Shown one piece after another: positions 33,800-45,397 of a stretch of DNA of 64,000 bases. Position numbers and translations under genes: made by a program. Every line of letters begins with the position of its first letter. The first letter of the stretch is position 1. Source of the stretch: Ananas comosus (taxonomy: Eukaryota > Streptophyta > Magnoliopsida > Poales > Bromeliaceae); contig NC_033636.1 of the NCBI RefSeq assembly GCF_001540865.1, forward strand, positions 601,809 to 665,808, given 5' to 3'. The notes beneath the pieces were generated by a model. The model did no database searches, was not told the DNA's origin, and worked only from the letters and a program-made list of their open reading frames with translations.

Positions 33800-35201
33800 G
33801 TTTACGCCCATGTTTCTCCTTATTTTCAACGTAATGTTAAACAATTATGGACATAGTTAATTCGGATTCGGCAAAAATTCGATACGAGTATAATACGCAT
33901 AAAATTCGTTTTCTAATTTTTAAATTCGTTGAAAAATTCGGCTTAAAAACCGGATTCGGTATAAAATATAAAATATAAAATATAAAATATAAAATAATCT
34001 ATATTTAAATATAAAAATTATAGATTTTTTATTCAGATTTTCAATAATTCGCGAATAATTCGGGCATGTATATAGCAACAAAAATTCAATATTTTTCCTA
34101 TTTTTTGCTTTTTTTTTTTTTTTACGTTCAAATAAACACACTCTACTAGAGACGGCTCCTGAAAGTGTCAGGGCATGTATATACACAGGGGATCTTCGTC
34201 GTACCTCGTAAACAAGTTGCGGACGTTCCTCGAGCTGTTCACGGCGGTGTGGTTCGTCATGGGCAACGTGTGGGTGTTCGACGCCCGCTACACCGCCTCC
34301 GCCTCGTCCTCGTCCTCGTTGCACCTCGGCGGTGCCCCGATGCTCCACGCCCTCTGCGTCGCCCTCCTCGCCTACAACGCCGTCCTCTACTCCTTCCCCT
34401 TGCTGCTGTTTCTGCTGCTGTGCTGCGTCGTGCCGTTCGTTAGTAGCGCCGTCGGATTCAACATGAGCTCCGCGGCGGCGTCCGCGGCCCGCGGCGCCTC
34501 CGACGAGCAGCTGGAGCAGCTACCAAAGTGGCGGTTCAAAGCAGCTAATCCTGGGGGTGATCCTGGGCCCTTGGAGAATCCTGTAAGTTGAATAGAGGAT
34601 TTTGTTATATTTGAACACTATGTAGAAAATGTGTAAAAATTGCGCAAATACCTTTCCATTACCACATTTGTGTTTTTTTGGATTGGGCCACTTTTTTATC
34701 CATTAATTCGGGCCGTGTAGTGCGCGGAGGTGGCCCGATATGGTATGGTTCTGGATTTGAATCCGCGTCATGCTTTCCCGTGCTCAGTCCAAGGCCGGGT
34801 CCGATGAGGGCCGGCCTTTTTTTAAAAACTTTTTAGGGTAAACTTCAAATACCGTTCATGTAGTTTCGCGCTTTCTCACTTTAGTATTCTGTAATTTGAA
34901 GTATATCACTATATCCAAGCAGGGTCGTGAATGCAAATACCAACTCTGCAAAAGTATTTGAGTAACTTCGCACATTTACAAAAAAATAAAAATAAAATAA
35001 AAAAAATGTAAATATCTAATTATTCTGATGATGTGTAATGTAAAATGATAGGAGTGCTGCATATGTCTGGCCAAGTACAGGGAGAGGGACGAGGTGAGGC
35101 AGCTGCCTTGCTCTCATCTCTTCCACCTCCGATGCGTCGACCGCTGGCTCCGAATCATCTCTTGCTGCCCGCTCTGCAAACTGCAGCTTGAAAAGCAGTA
35201 G
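31781..35201 (+). CDS. Membrane RING-H2 E3 ubiquitin-protein ligase (At4g11680-like)
   Basis: Three exons: 31781-32187, 34189-34582 and 35052-35201 (stop TAG), together 316 residues. All junctions are GT-AG and keep frame (VFR|GSSSYL and ENP|ECCICL). The start is the first ATG of the frame. The N-terminal half has an alanine-rich helix (about residues 60-90) and WPVRLWVGAYALANLLSLPL. Exon 2 carries FLELFTAVWFVMGNVWVFDA and a leucine-rich segment ending SFPLLLFLLLCCVVPFVSS, giving about four membrane segments. The C-terminal RING-H2 reads ECCICLAKYRERDEVRQLPC, then SHLFH, RCVDRW and CCPLC, with all eight zinc ligands. The domain transfers ubiquitin from an E2; substrates of this plant family are mostly unknown. 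Exon 1 is far more GC-rich than the introns. Confidence 0.93.
32243..32757. mobile_element. MITE-B in intron 1 of the RING gene
   Basis: Left end 'gactggcgtaacacgga', right end GATAGTATACCAGCTGAAC, with the family interior ('cataattttccgacattat' and 'tttcagccgcttattttgag'). It begins about 55 bp after the splice donor and has TA-poor flanks, unlike the copies in microsatellites. Confidence 0.72.
33054..33662. mobile_element. hAT-like MITE in intron 1 of the RING gene
   Basis: A 609 bp element with inverted ends TAGGGGTGGAACTCGGCCC and, read in reverse, TAGGGGTGGAACTGGGCCG. It is flanked by a perfect 8 bp duplication ATTACACT (33046-33053 and 33663-33670). Eight-base duplications and TAGGG-type ends are characteristic of hAT elements. 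Each arm holds many GGGC/GCCC words ('gggccgggctttgg', 'cccggccca'), so a transcript could fold strongly. The centre is AT-rich and there is no transposase. The overlapping ORFs at 33401-33709 are spurious. Confidence 0.88.
33735..33793. repeat. (TA)n microsatellite in intron 1
   Basis: About 29 TA units between the hAT-like element and exon 2. Confidence 0.97.
34836..34970. mobile_element. MITE fragment in intron 2 of the RING gene
   Basis: AGGGTAAACTTCAAATACCG and the following 'gtagtttcgcgctttctcac' match the left end of the MITE at 42325-42682. The right end is not recognisable. Confidence 0.5.
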
Positions 35202-35432
35202 TCAGACTAATATCGAGCACTGAAAATCAATTTGAAAGACACCACTATTAATTTGTTTTAGGGTTCTTCCCAAATTTGAGCTTGTTTATGTGTATCAACA
35301 CAGGCATTTTAATCTTTACATTTTTCTTTTTTTTTCTTTTTTTTTGTAAATGAGTTTTAGTGCTTGCACCAAGGAGGGAAAAAGCACATGAATGTATATT
35401 TATTTGAAGAAAGAGTTAAAGCTATAGCAAGT

Positions 35433-35478
<46 letters not shown>

Positions 35479-35603
35479 TCACATTTTTTTTTAGTAAAAC
35501 ATGTGCAGGATGTATATGTTGTGATCACTTGAGTATAGTGTAGTTTTTTCTTTTCTTTTTTTTTCTCCTTTTTTTACTTTTTGTGCTTGCTATAGAGTGT
35601 TTT

Positions 35604-35620
35604 AATAAATCATTAATAAA
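35604..35620 (+). terminator. Candidate polyadenylation signals of the RING gene
   Basis: AATAAA occurs twice (35604-35609 and 35615-35620), about 400 bp after the stop codon. A TA microsatellite (35438-35474) lies between. Plant signals are degenerate, so nearer sites are possible. Confidence 0.3.
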
Positions 35621-35868
35621 CTGTGATTGGTTAGGAAAAAGCATGGGAATTGTGGTGGAAATTGTGATACAACGACCACTGTCCACCTCGTCATTTGCCG
35701 TTGATTGGCAAATCTCTTTAGGGTGGTACAACACGAACCAGCTTTCGGAGATCCATCAAACTATCAAAAATTCAATGTAAAAGAGACGTAAAGTTCAGTG
35801 TAAAAAAGAGAGGAAGAAGAAGAAGCCCTTTGCAGATTTCAAGTAAACCCCAGTTACACCATTGCACC

Positions 35869-37645
35869 CGTCACGCCCCGGATTACCCGTTTTTTCGGGC
35901 ACGCCAACAAATCCGCCGTATACAAAAAAATTTTTCCTGTATACGAAACGATAGCTGTACCTGTACCTGTAATCAGACAAAACTACAACTAGTAGTATAG
36001 AGCTGCTAAAGAACTGCATATATATAAATAACACCTCGAGGCCCGAGGGGTTCCAGTACATACCACATGTCTACTACACCACTCGCTCCAGCGAGTACCC
36101 AGACAACAACAATATGTATATAAATACCCCAAAACTACCTGTAGGAGGTACTCCTCTAACACTACAACAAAGCTGGAAGGGATCTAACTCGCGACTCCCT
36201 TTCCACGATCTGTATCAGCAACAGCAACAGCCACCGACGAAGGCTCTGCAAAAATGGTCAACAACTGGGTGTGAGAACTACTACAAAAGAAGTAGTTCTC
36301 AGTGAGTACCGCTACCGACCTCACTGGCTCACCCACTAAGTTTATAGAAAGTACGCTCACTGACAGTAAAGGAAGCTGAAAAAAACTCTACAGTTATATG
36401 CCACTATACTATCGTTAATCAACACTAACTATCTGTAGCTATAAAGTTGCACTGCCTGACCTAATCTTACTAGGGACTGTGAACGCACCCGTCCCGCCTG
36501 CCGAAGCTACACTAACAACCATCACGCTCGGTCGTCAGTGGAAAGCGAGTCCAACCAGGACACAACGATAAAAATGCAAACGCACAAAGCCCGATTCCGA
36601 AGTGACACTCATGGGCGCTACCCAACCGAGTATGCAAGCGTGTCTCTCTCGAGCTCAATCAGGCTCACATGGGCTATAGTCAAAGCAAATGGGTCTAACT
36701 GATCTAACAACCAAAACTCACGTGCCTTCGGCACAATCTGATGCAAGAAACAGAAATCTGGGTCCACCGTTCACCGAGACGGCACCCGACAGTCCGGAAC
36801 AGTCTACACGCTACTGTAAAATAAGCTCGGCATCCCAGCACGAGCGTAAATTCATTCTACACTATTCTGGATATCCACCACATACAAACTGTAACGATAC
36901 TAACAAACTACAGCTCCTAAAGCTAAATCTGGTAGTTTTCAGAAACTGACAGTGTAGAAGGAAATCGAGCTATTAAACATGATATATGAAACCCAAAAAT
37001 ACATGCTGTCAACTGAGACTTAGAAGGAAATCCGAAAATTCCGGTAACTTCAACCCATCTCAAGAGCGCGTCCAACAACGGCGAGAAGTCAAAATAAGAG
37101 GAAGTCCCGCGCTCGCCCGGACTCCAACGGCGCTACCACGACGCATGCACGCTCGAACGGCTCTCCGGCGCAACGTCAACGTCGATCCGAGCTCCAACAG
37201 TGGTCTCCACCGCTCCAATCTAGAGAGAGAGAGGAAATAGCCAACAAAATCCCACTCTGTGCCTCTCTATACGTATATAAAGCAGTGGAAAGGGGTTGAT
37301 AACAACGAGGCAACAATTGACCAAAAGGCCCCTCACCTACCCTAGAGTACCGGTACCAGGCCAGTGCCGTACCGGTACCCAGCATTAGCAATCGCAACTC
37401 GAGAGCAGCAATCGGGAAAAATTATACAGGGGTACCGGTACTCTCCTGTATGGTACCGGTACTCAATACTGACAATCTGCAATTTGCAGATTTCAGTACT
37501 AAAATCCTAATCCCGCGTCACACTAAATCCGTTTTGCATCTATTTTGCGCCAAAACGATTTGGACTTGTCCCAACACTTTCCAGATGCGTTGATAAGTCC
37601 CAGATGCTAAAATCTCATGGGCAACAAAACATCTGGGATACTACA
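35869..37645 (-). mobile_element. Solo LTR, family Y-like
   Basis: About 1.78 kb. On the plus strand it begins CGTCACGCCCCGGATTACCC (TG mutated to CG) and ends CATCTGGGATACTACA. GCACC on the left and TCACC on the right are a 4-of-5 duplication. Four GTACCGGTAC palindromes lie at about 37348-37450, upstream (in the element's direction) of a TATA-like CTTTATATACG (37270-37285). No second LTR is present. Small ORFs at 36114-37240 are chance frames inside it. Confidence 0.75.
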
Positions 37646-38924
37646 TCACCTCTTCTCTCTTCTATATATAGATAGAAGACAACGGTCTCAAGTAAGTTGT
37701 TGTCCCTTACCGAGGTGCTGGATATGATATCTTATCGAGATAGGGTAATATCTGGGCAAAGAGATCTTACCCAGATAAGATAATGATTAGGCTTTAAATA
37801 CAAAATCTCAAAAAATTAAAATAAAAGAAAAGGAGTAAGTGAACGGAGTAGTCTAGACCGCACACACCGCTCGCCCACCCAACGCAGCTCGTGCAGTGCG
37901 TGCGTGTGTTTAATTGAGAGCATCACTCTCATATTTTTCTAAATAACTAACTTGAGAAAAAATGAGTATATAAGATGCAATCACAAACTTTTAATTTTTA
38001 ATGTTAGACTAAACCACACGTGTAGAAACCTAAGCACCAGCTCCCAGAGAAGGCCCATAGAAGGTTGGGCCGCCCAGGAAGCCCATGGACAGAATTGAAG
38101 TTTTAAATCACCTATATTATATTAGTGCTAACATATACAACTAAACTAATTAATTAATGGTACTGGTGTAGCATTATTTGAGCATAATTACTTCATTGTT
38201 AGAGGTTCTAATTAGTGCATAAGAATTTATTAATTAATGACACCTCACCAAACTAATTAATTAAAGCACCTGTACTTTAAATTTCGTGGCATAAAAGTAC
38301 ATGATCTTGGGTTATAATATGAGATCTTATACACTCTTATTAATTATTAATTAATTTTACTATTGTTTCTAATGAACAATCAATTCCACTTATCTGTATC
38401 TTTGTAGTAGTACACTGATAAGGTGTAGTTATTGTCATGATCAATAGTATTAAACAATCTAAATATACTTTACCCTTCTAAGTATAATAGGTTGTGTACT
38501 TAAACTTCTTAGATGTGAAAAAATATTCATTAAATTTTTAGAAACTTACGCTACTAGTGTTTAGGGCCTGTTTGGTTTCTTGAAAAGTATCTCAGAAAAT
38601 TTTTTTTGATTGAAAATTTTTTTTCCGTATGTTTGTTCGCAAGAAAATTAAATATTTTTTAACAATTATTTTTCATATTTCACAGAAAATTTTTCATTTT
38701 GTTTTCAAAATTTATTTTAGGAAAGCAGAATTTTTTTCTCTCACCACCGTTTTGAAGAATAAAAAAGGAAAAAAAATCTAATTATTGATGCCAAAATATA
38801 ATTAAAATTTATTTTTATTTAATTATTTATTATTTATATTGTAAATAGTTTGTGAGTATTATGTTAAATTTTAAAAGTATGATAATCTCATCCTCTTTTT
38901 GTAGGATGTGTTATGGGTGGAGAC
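37646..38924. other. Spacer with a one-ended MITE
   Basis: No gene. About 38568-38770 starts GGGCCTGTTTGGTTTCTTGA, a typical Tourist-like terminus, without a recognisable right end. The area close to 38900 is the junction with plastid-derived DNA. Confidence 0.5.
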
Positions 38925-39002
38925 GATAAGATCGTTTATTTACAACTACACCGGAATAGTATACAAAGTCAACAGATCTCAACCAATCGTTAAATAGGAT
39001 TT

Positions 39003-39224
39003 ATGGCTACACAAACCGTTGAGGATAGTTCTAGATCTGGGCCAAGACGAACTACTGTAGGGGATTTATTGAAACCATTGAATTCGGAATATGGTAAAGT
39101 AGCTCCGGGATGGGGGACTACACCACTTATGGGGGTCGCAATGGCTCTATTTGCGATATTCCTATCTATTATTTTGGAAATTTATAATTCTTCCGTTTTA
39201 CTGGATGGAATTTCAATGAGTTAG
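39003..39224 (+). pseudogene. psbH: Nuclear copy of plastid psbH, intact frame
   Basis: 73 codons from ATG to TAG with no disruption. It starts [20 protein letters not shown] and ends [11 protein letters not shown], with the single membrane helix [20 protein letters not shown]. In plastids PsbH is a small phosphoprotein of photosystem II. In nuclear DNA, without a nuclear promoter or transit peptide, this copy is probably silent. The intact frame and very high similarity point to a recent transfer. The sequence is closer to the general angiosperm form than to the grass form as I remember them. Confidence 0.92.
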
Positions 39225-39349
39225 GTTTATAAGAACTATGAAGTCCTAGTCTTTCAATCAAAGAAAAAATTACTTTAGACTTGGATTTCTAGACCATTCT
39301 ATTCTGGTAGTTCGACCGTGGAATTTATTTGTTTCGGTATTTGCGGAAT

Positions 39350-39560
39350 ATGAGTGTGTGACTTGTTATAATTGATCCTATTGATAATACATAGAATGGA
39401 CCTGTTATCTCTATCAAGATGATTCTACCTCGTCGGATATTTATTCTAGTATCTGGAGCACGGAATATATAGAATAGATCAAGAAAAGAAATATTTGAAC
39501 TATGATTCATACCTNACTTAGATCGAGATATTGGACATAGAATGCCAATCTTTAAAATGT
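39350..39560 (+). pseudogene. petB: petB exon 1 and 5' part of its group II intron
   Basis: After the psbH spacer comes ATGAGT (39350-39355), the six-base first exon of plastid petB, followed at once by GTGTGACTTG, the conserved 5' end of a group II intron. The sequence continues with intron domain I ('gattctacctcgtcggatat') and is then cut off. Exon 2 is absent, so it cannot code for cytochrome b6. Confidence 0.82.
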
Positions 39561-39582
39561 AAAAAAAAAGGAGTAATCAGCT

Positions 39583-39711
39583 GTGACACGTTCACTAAAA
39601 AAAAATCCTTTTGTAGCTAATCATTTAGCGGGAAAAATTGAAAAACTCAACATGAGGGAGGAGAAAGAAATAATAGTAACTTGGTCTCGGGCATCTACCA
39701 TTATACCCACA
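39583..39711 (+). pseudogene. rps19: rps19 5' fragment of plastid origin
   Basis: GTG (39583) followed by 42 codons reading [37 protein letters not shown] and TIIPT: the N-terminal half of plastid ribosomal protein S19, which often starts with GTG. A ribosome-binding-like AAAGGAGTAATC lies just upstream (39567-39578). The frame is broken after CCCACA, where Cassandra-related sequence begins. Confidence 0.87.
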
Positions 39712-40195
39712 GCTCACCACAAAATTGGTCTAGGCTAGCAAGATAAGTCTCACATCGCTTGATACTTATGAGTCTGAGCCTGACGAGAACGTCAGGACTT
39801 AAGAGGGGGAGAATATAAGATCTCAGATAGTCCTATATATAAGATATAATAGGACTAAAACTTTTAACCTAACTTAAATATTTTGAACGATGGTTAGGCC
39901 GAAGAGGTTAAGAGTGTTAAGCGTACTAGGACGGGAATAGTCTTAGGCTTAGTTTGGTATTGAGGCCTATCTAAGGCTATTAGATAAAATGGAGTTGAAG
40001 AAAAAGCATATAGGGATATGCTTTTGCGTTTTCCGGTGGGACCGCAGAAAATATATCGTAACCGACTCATCACGATATACAGAACGTAATATTATGTACG
40101 AAAACAAAAAGGGTATTTTTTCAACGTACTTTCTCACCGCACGTAACGCAATCTCTTAGCAATCCCAAACGAAGACTTAGGACAGGAATAGTCCT
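39712..40195 (+). mobile_element. Cassandra-type fragment, third copy
   Basis: Internal-domain tail (39712-39813) with 'aagtctcacatcgc' and the purine tract GAGGGGGAGAA, then an LTR beginning TATAAGATCTCAGATAG (39814; TG mutated to TA). The 5S-like block 'gttaagcgtactaggacggg' is present and is interrupted by a MITE. The 5' LTR and most of the internal domain are missing, replaced by the plastid insertion. Confidence 0.72.
39946..40176. mobile_element. PIF/Harbinger-like MITE in the Cassandra LTR
   Basis: 231 bp with ends GGCTTAGTTTGGTATTG and, read in reverse, GTCTTCGTTTGGGATTG (14 of 17 identical), flanked by TTA (39943-39945 and 40177-40179), the preferred PIF/Harbinger target. A diverged second copy is at about 40563-40760 ('ttggcctgtttgaaatt' to 'gcattcccaaatag'). 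Confidence 0.8.
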
Positions 40196-40199
40196 AGGA

Positions 40200-40355
40200 C
40201 GAGAGATAACTTAACGGATGGTAACTGCGGGTGCATTTTTGAATAACGGAGTTATATATGAGAGATATATTTGAGAAAAAAGAGTAGGAATAAATTAAAT
40301 ATTTTCCAAATTTTGAGGGGTATATAGAAAATTATTTCAAAAAACTATTATTCCT
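40200..40355. mobile_element. MITE-D, right-end fragment
   Basis: 'aacttaacggatggtaac' and the terminal GAGGGGTATATAGAAAATTAT match the right end of 11398-11904. Confidence 0.55.
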
Positions 40356-42320
40356 ATGGAATATAAATTAGAATTATGATCTTTATACAGCATGAGGAGT
40401 TTTTTTTTTCAATATATCAACTTAAGATTTTTGATCGAATCTAAGCTTTTTAATAAAACCTACTACTTAGGTTCATTATAAAATAGATTAAATTAAGGAC
40501 ATTAATTCTTTAATAAAAGATGTTTTTTTTTTTTATCTTAGATTGAATTTGCAGTAAGTTGTTGGCCTGTTTGAAATTAAGGGCCATCAAATGAAATATC
40601 TTTCTCCATCTTTCGGTAAGACCGCGAAAAGTATATTATAATGAACTTATTACGCCATGTAAAATATAATATTACTTGCAAAAATAAATGAGATAATTGT
40701 TTGAAAAACTTCCTCGATCATATGATGTAATGCAATCTCTGTGCATTCCCAAATAGATATGTAACAAGGCTTCATGAGGAGTCATTTCAATAATAATGTG
40801 ACCCAAGTGCAAATATATATTGTATAAATTTTTGATACATATTTCAGAACGTGCAACGGGTGCTCGACACACAAGAAAAAATATATTTCATGCTATTATG
40901 TGTCGGCACACAAGAAGTTTTTTGACTGGCACACATCGGCACTGCTCGACACGCACCGTGCCGTACCGTGCCGATAAGTTTCCAGCATAACCCCATGCCA
41001 TGGCACTTAAATCCTTGACTGGAATACGTATAACTACAGAAATAAGCATGAACATTATCAATTTTGCATTTGGATTAAAAAAAAAAAAACTGGATTAATC
41101 TTACAAAAAAGAAAAATAACATTTGGGTGGTTAGATTGCAATATAAAAAATAAGAATAATTATAAGTTTAAAATAAAATTATTTTATCTAATTAATTAAT
41201 TTTACCTAATTAAATAATAATTTAATAAATTAATAAATTTTTAACTATAAATATTGTATAAGATAATAAAAAAACATAAATTAATTAATTAAATAAAAAG
41301 TAAGATAACTTTTTAATTAAATAGTAAATTATCTAATTAATTAGATTAGTCAAAATATTTATAGGTTGATCAAATAAATATTGATTATTAGATAAATACA
41401 TTAAATAATTGATTTTCAATTAACTAATTAATTATAAACAATTAATTAATTAACTATTTAAGCAATTGATAATAATTTAAATACAATAATTAGATTAATT
41501 AATAAGACAATACAATAATTAAAATTAGATTTTGATTTTAATTAAGTTTCATACCCTTATACAATTATACCAGCTTATTTTTCAGAAAAAAAAAGGAAAC
41601 TACAACTCCAAGCCAAGCCCTAAATTTTGTGTTTTGGTATAAAAAGGGGAATAAGAGTTTATTCCCAAAACCAAATGTACTATTACAAATGCATCTTAAT
41701 TTATGCATTATATATCTATATATATATGAAATTTATAAGATATTTTTACTTATTTATTTCTTATTATTATTCAAAATTCTTAAATTTATCCTAAATTTAT
41801 CAAAATGCCTTTCTAAAATTTAATTCTATCAGCAAACTCTAAAAGAAGAATATTTGATTTGTTTTAAATCAATAAAAATATTTTTATCATTTAGGAATAA
41901 ATAAGTTATTTTTTAAATTTTGAAAAAATATATTAGATATTTCCAATTTATAAAATACAATATATTATTTAGGTACCGTAAGGATTAGATATTAGCTATC
42001 AATTAATTATTATACATCCATGTGCTCAAAAATATGTTAATATTTTTAGAAATATTTGTCTCAAACTTCGTGCCTACCTAACCCCACGGTTGGGCGCTGG
42101 ATCCGAGCACGACTTTGATGCGTTCAGACCTTCAGATCACGACGATGGAGGGATCGAGTGCGTGGGTGGTCGTACAGCCTTCGACCAAACATCGAATTAT
42201 GTCGACACGTAGCATCGACACCCATAGAACACACACTTACAAATACTTGTGAAAATAATTGGCTGGCCTTGGTTCACCACGTAAACCGTGAACCACCGCG
42301 CATGAAACATAATAGTCAAA
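40356..42320. other. Very AT-rich spacer
   Basis: A diverged PIF-like MITE at about 40563-40760 is the only element seen. 41150-42000 is dominated by AATTAATTA-type sequence. No gene was found. Confidence 0.5.
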
Positions 42321-42324
42321 AGAT

Positions 42325-42682
42325 AGGGTAAACTTTAAATACCACCTCTGTGGTTTCACACTTTCTCTCTCTAGTACTTGTGATTTAAAGTGTATCAATT
42401 TAGTGTCATATGATTTTATTTTTATCTTTTTATTGTTTATTCTACTAATTTTTTTGTTAAATCAGTGAGAAAGTTAAAACTAAAAGATACTAAAGTAAAT
42501 ATTTGATAAACCTAGGTAGGTGTCTGAAGCTTTTTGTATACGATTTTACGAAATATTAACAAAAAAGCTGATAAAAATATAAAAATGAAACCACAAAACA
42601 CTAACTAGATACACTTTTTAAACCACAGGGCACTAAAGTTAGAGACTGCGAAACCACGGAAGTGACATTTGAAATTTACCCT
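42325..42682. mobile_element. Long-TIR MITE
   Basis: The ends mirror over about 50 bp: AGGGTAAACTTTAAATACCA on the left, and AGGGTAAATTTCAAATGTCA when the right end is read in reverse. Both continue with 'gtggtttc' and 'actttag/ctctag' blocks. About 358 bp, non-coding. Confidence 0.72.
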
Positions 42683-42700
42683 TATATTTATAATAATTTT

Positions 42701-43122
42701 TAGGACTAATTTCATATAGGTCCTTGCAAATATAGTGAATTATAAATATATTCCTACAAAGTTCAACTTTCATATGTTGTTACTATGAAAGTTCTAATGT
42801 TTTTAAATATGTCCCTTCAGTTTGTTACCGTTAAAACACTATTTATTTTATAAATAAAATGACTTTTTTGCTATCACAAATATATTCCTCCAAAAGTCGC
42901 AACTATTAATAAAAAAGGGGTAAAAAGATTAATTCATCTCATTAACTATCTAGGGTTAAGTATTTTATCTGTGGTTAAGTAATTTTTTCTAACGGATCTT
43001 AACGGCGGGGACATATTTGAAAACATCAGGACTTTTGTATAGACAATATATGAAAGTTAAACTTGTAGGGATATATTTATAATTCATTATATTTGTAGGG
43101 ACTTATGTAAATTTAACCCTAA
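42701..43122. mobile_element. Long-TIR MITE, about 73 bp arms
   Basis: Left AGGACTAATTTCATATAGGT and right-in-reverse AGGGTTAAATTTACATAAGT. Both continue through 'tgaattataaatatat' to 'aactttcatat'. AT-rich interior, no ORF of note. It starts only about 20 bp after the previous element. Confidence 0.72.
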
Positions 43123-43124
43123 TT

Positions 43125-43155
<31 letters not shown>

Positions 43156-43159
43156 TGTC

Positions 43160-43461
43160 GGTGATTGAGAGAAAAGGTGGCATGAATAGCGCATCCATCT
43201 TCTTGCCCTTGAGAAGCGACAGCACAGCAATAAAGAATATCACCAAACTACTAGTAAACAAAGAAATAAAGCTCAGGCAAAAAAAAACCAGTCATTCCTC
43301 CCACCAAACAACAGTCGGAAATGAATTCTAGTATCAACTTCGGCATCTCAAATAAACAACTCCAAGTGCAAACTAGAACACAAATAAACTGACAAATTGC
43401 CATGCTGAGAACGACAAAATTTAGAAAATCCGCAACTAAACAAAGTACTCAGACTCTCTCC
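43160..43461 (-). other. 3' untranslated region of the eL20 fragment
   Basis: Directly downstream of the stop codon on the minus strand, this sequence is less AT-rich than its surroundings and contains no repeat seen elsewhere in the window. It is likely the 3' UTR carried along with the exon. It ends before the TA tract at about 43135-43155. Confidence 0.45.
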
Positions 43462-44830
<1,369 letters not shown>

Positions 44831-44831
44831 A

Positions 44832-45240
44832 GGGATGCCAAATGGGTATGGATATCCGAAATTTTATCCGAATTCGAATTCTGAATGAAACGAATATATT
44901 CGGTGGATATGAATATGGATTCGGATATGGATATCAAAAATAGAAACCCGACAGATATGAATTGCGGGGCGGCCGCAGGCGTGAGCGCAGGCGTGGTCGC
45001 AGTCGCAGGCGCGGGTCCTCTCTCTCTTCTTCTTCTTTTTTTTTTCTCTTTTCTAATTTTTTCTTTAATTATTTTGTATGGCTGTCGATAAAAAAATAAA
45101 AAAATAAAAATAAAATCTAAAATTTAATTTTAAATTAAAATTTAAATCCGAATCCGAACTCGAATCTGATGAATTTTACAAATCCATATCCAAATCCGAA
45201 CCCGTTCAAGACTCCGAAACCCGGCCCCGAAAATCCTAAC
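44832..45240. repeat. Foldback repeat with GGATATGGATAT/TCCGAAT motifs
   Basis: The left arm 'gggtatggatatccgaaat' and the right arm 'cgaatccgaactcgaatctg' with 'caaatccatatccaaatcc' are roughly complementary. The 44940-45040 centre is GC-rich. A similar motif set is inverted at 30975-31160. Probably an old MITE. Confidence 0.45.
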
Positions 45241-45363
45241 CCGCAATAATATTTAAATAATTTTTTTAATTTCTCTCTCTTAAATTTTTTTGAAGCTTAA
45301 AATTTAAAATTAGATTTGAAAATTAAAAAAATTAAAATTTTGAAAATATTTTAGGAATTGCGT

Positions 45364-45397
45364 AAATTTCCCGCCGTGAAACGCGGGCCTTCACTAG
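45364..45397 (+). mobile_element. Candidate Helitron 3' terminus
   Basis: A 5 bp GC hairpin CCCGC...GCGGG (370-374 and 383-387 of the 45 kb block) is followed six bases later by CTAG (45394-45397) and then T. A short GC-rich hairpin before CTRR with insertion next to T is the Helitron 3' signature. Exactly at this T the sequence becomes collinear with the LTR copy at about 57668. No matching 5' TC end was found, so the element's length is unknown. Confidence 0.5.

Larger units (their letters stand above)
38925..39711 (+). other. Chimeric nuclear insertion of plastid DNA (NUPT)
   Basis: Two plastid segments are joined head to tail. The first (about 38925-39560) carries the psbH leader, psbH, the psbH-petB spacer, petB exon 1 and the 5' part of its intron. 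The second (about 39560-39711) carries the rps19 leader and the first 43 rps19 codons. These genes are not adjacent in plastid genomes. The flanks are nuclear: an AT-rich spacer on the left, a Cassandra fragment on the right. The left limit is uncertain by about 20 bp. An N lies at 39515. Confidence 0.88.

Noticed and set aside
34165..34591. Overlapping ORFs in exon 2 of the RING gene, one starting MYIHRGSSS
   Set aside because: The first codons lie in the intron; the real exon begins at 34189 after an AG acceptor, in frame with exon 1.
38925..39711. Plastid contamination of the assembly
   Set aside because: The segment is short, chimeric and bounded on both sides by nuclear repeats found elsewhere in the window; a nuclear insertion is the simpler reading, though junction reads would settle it.
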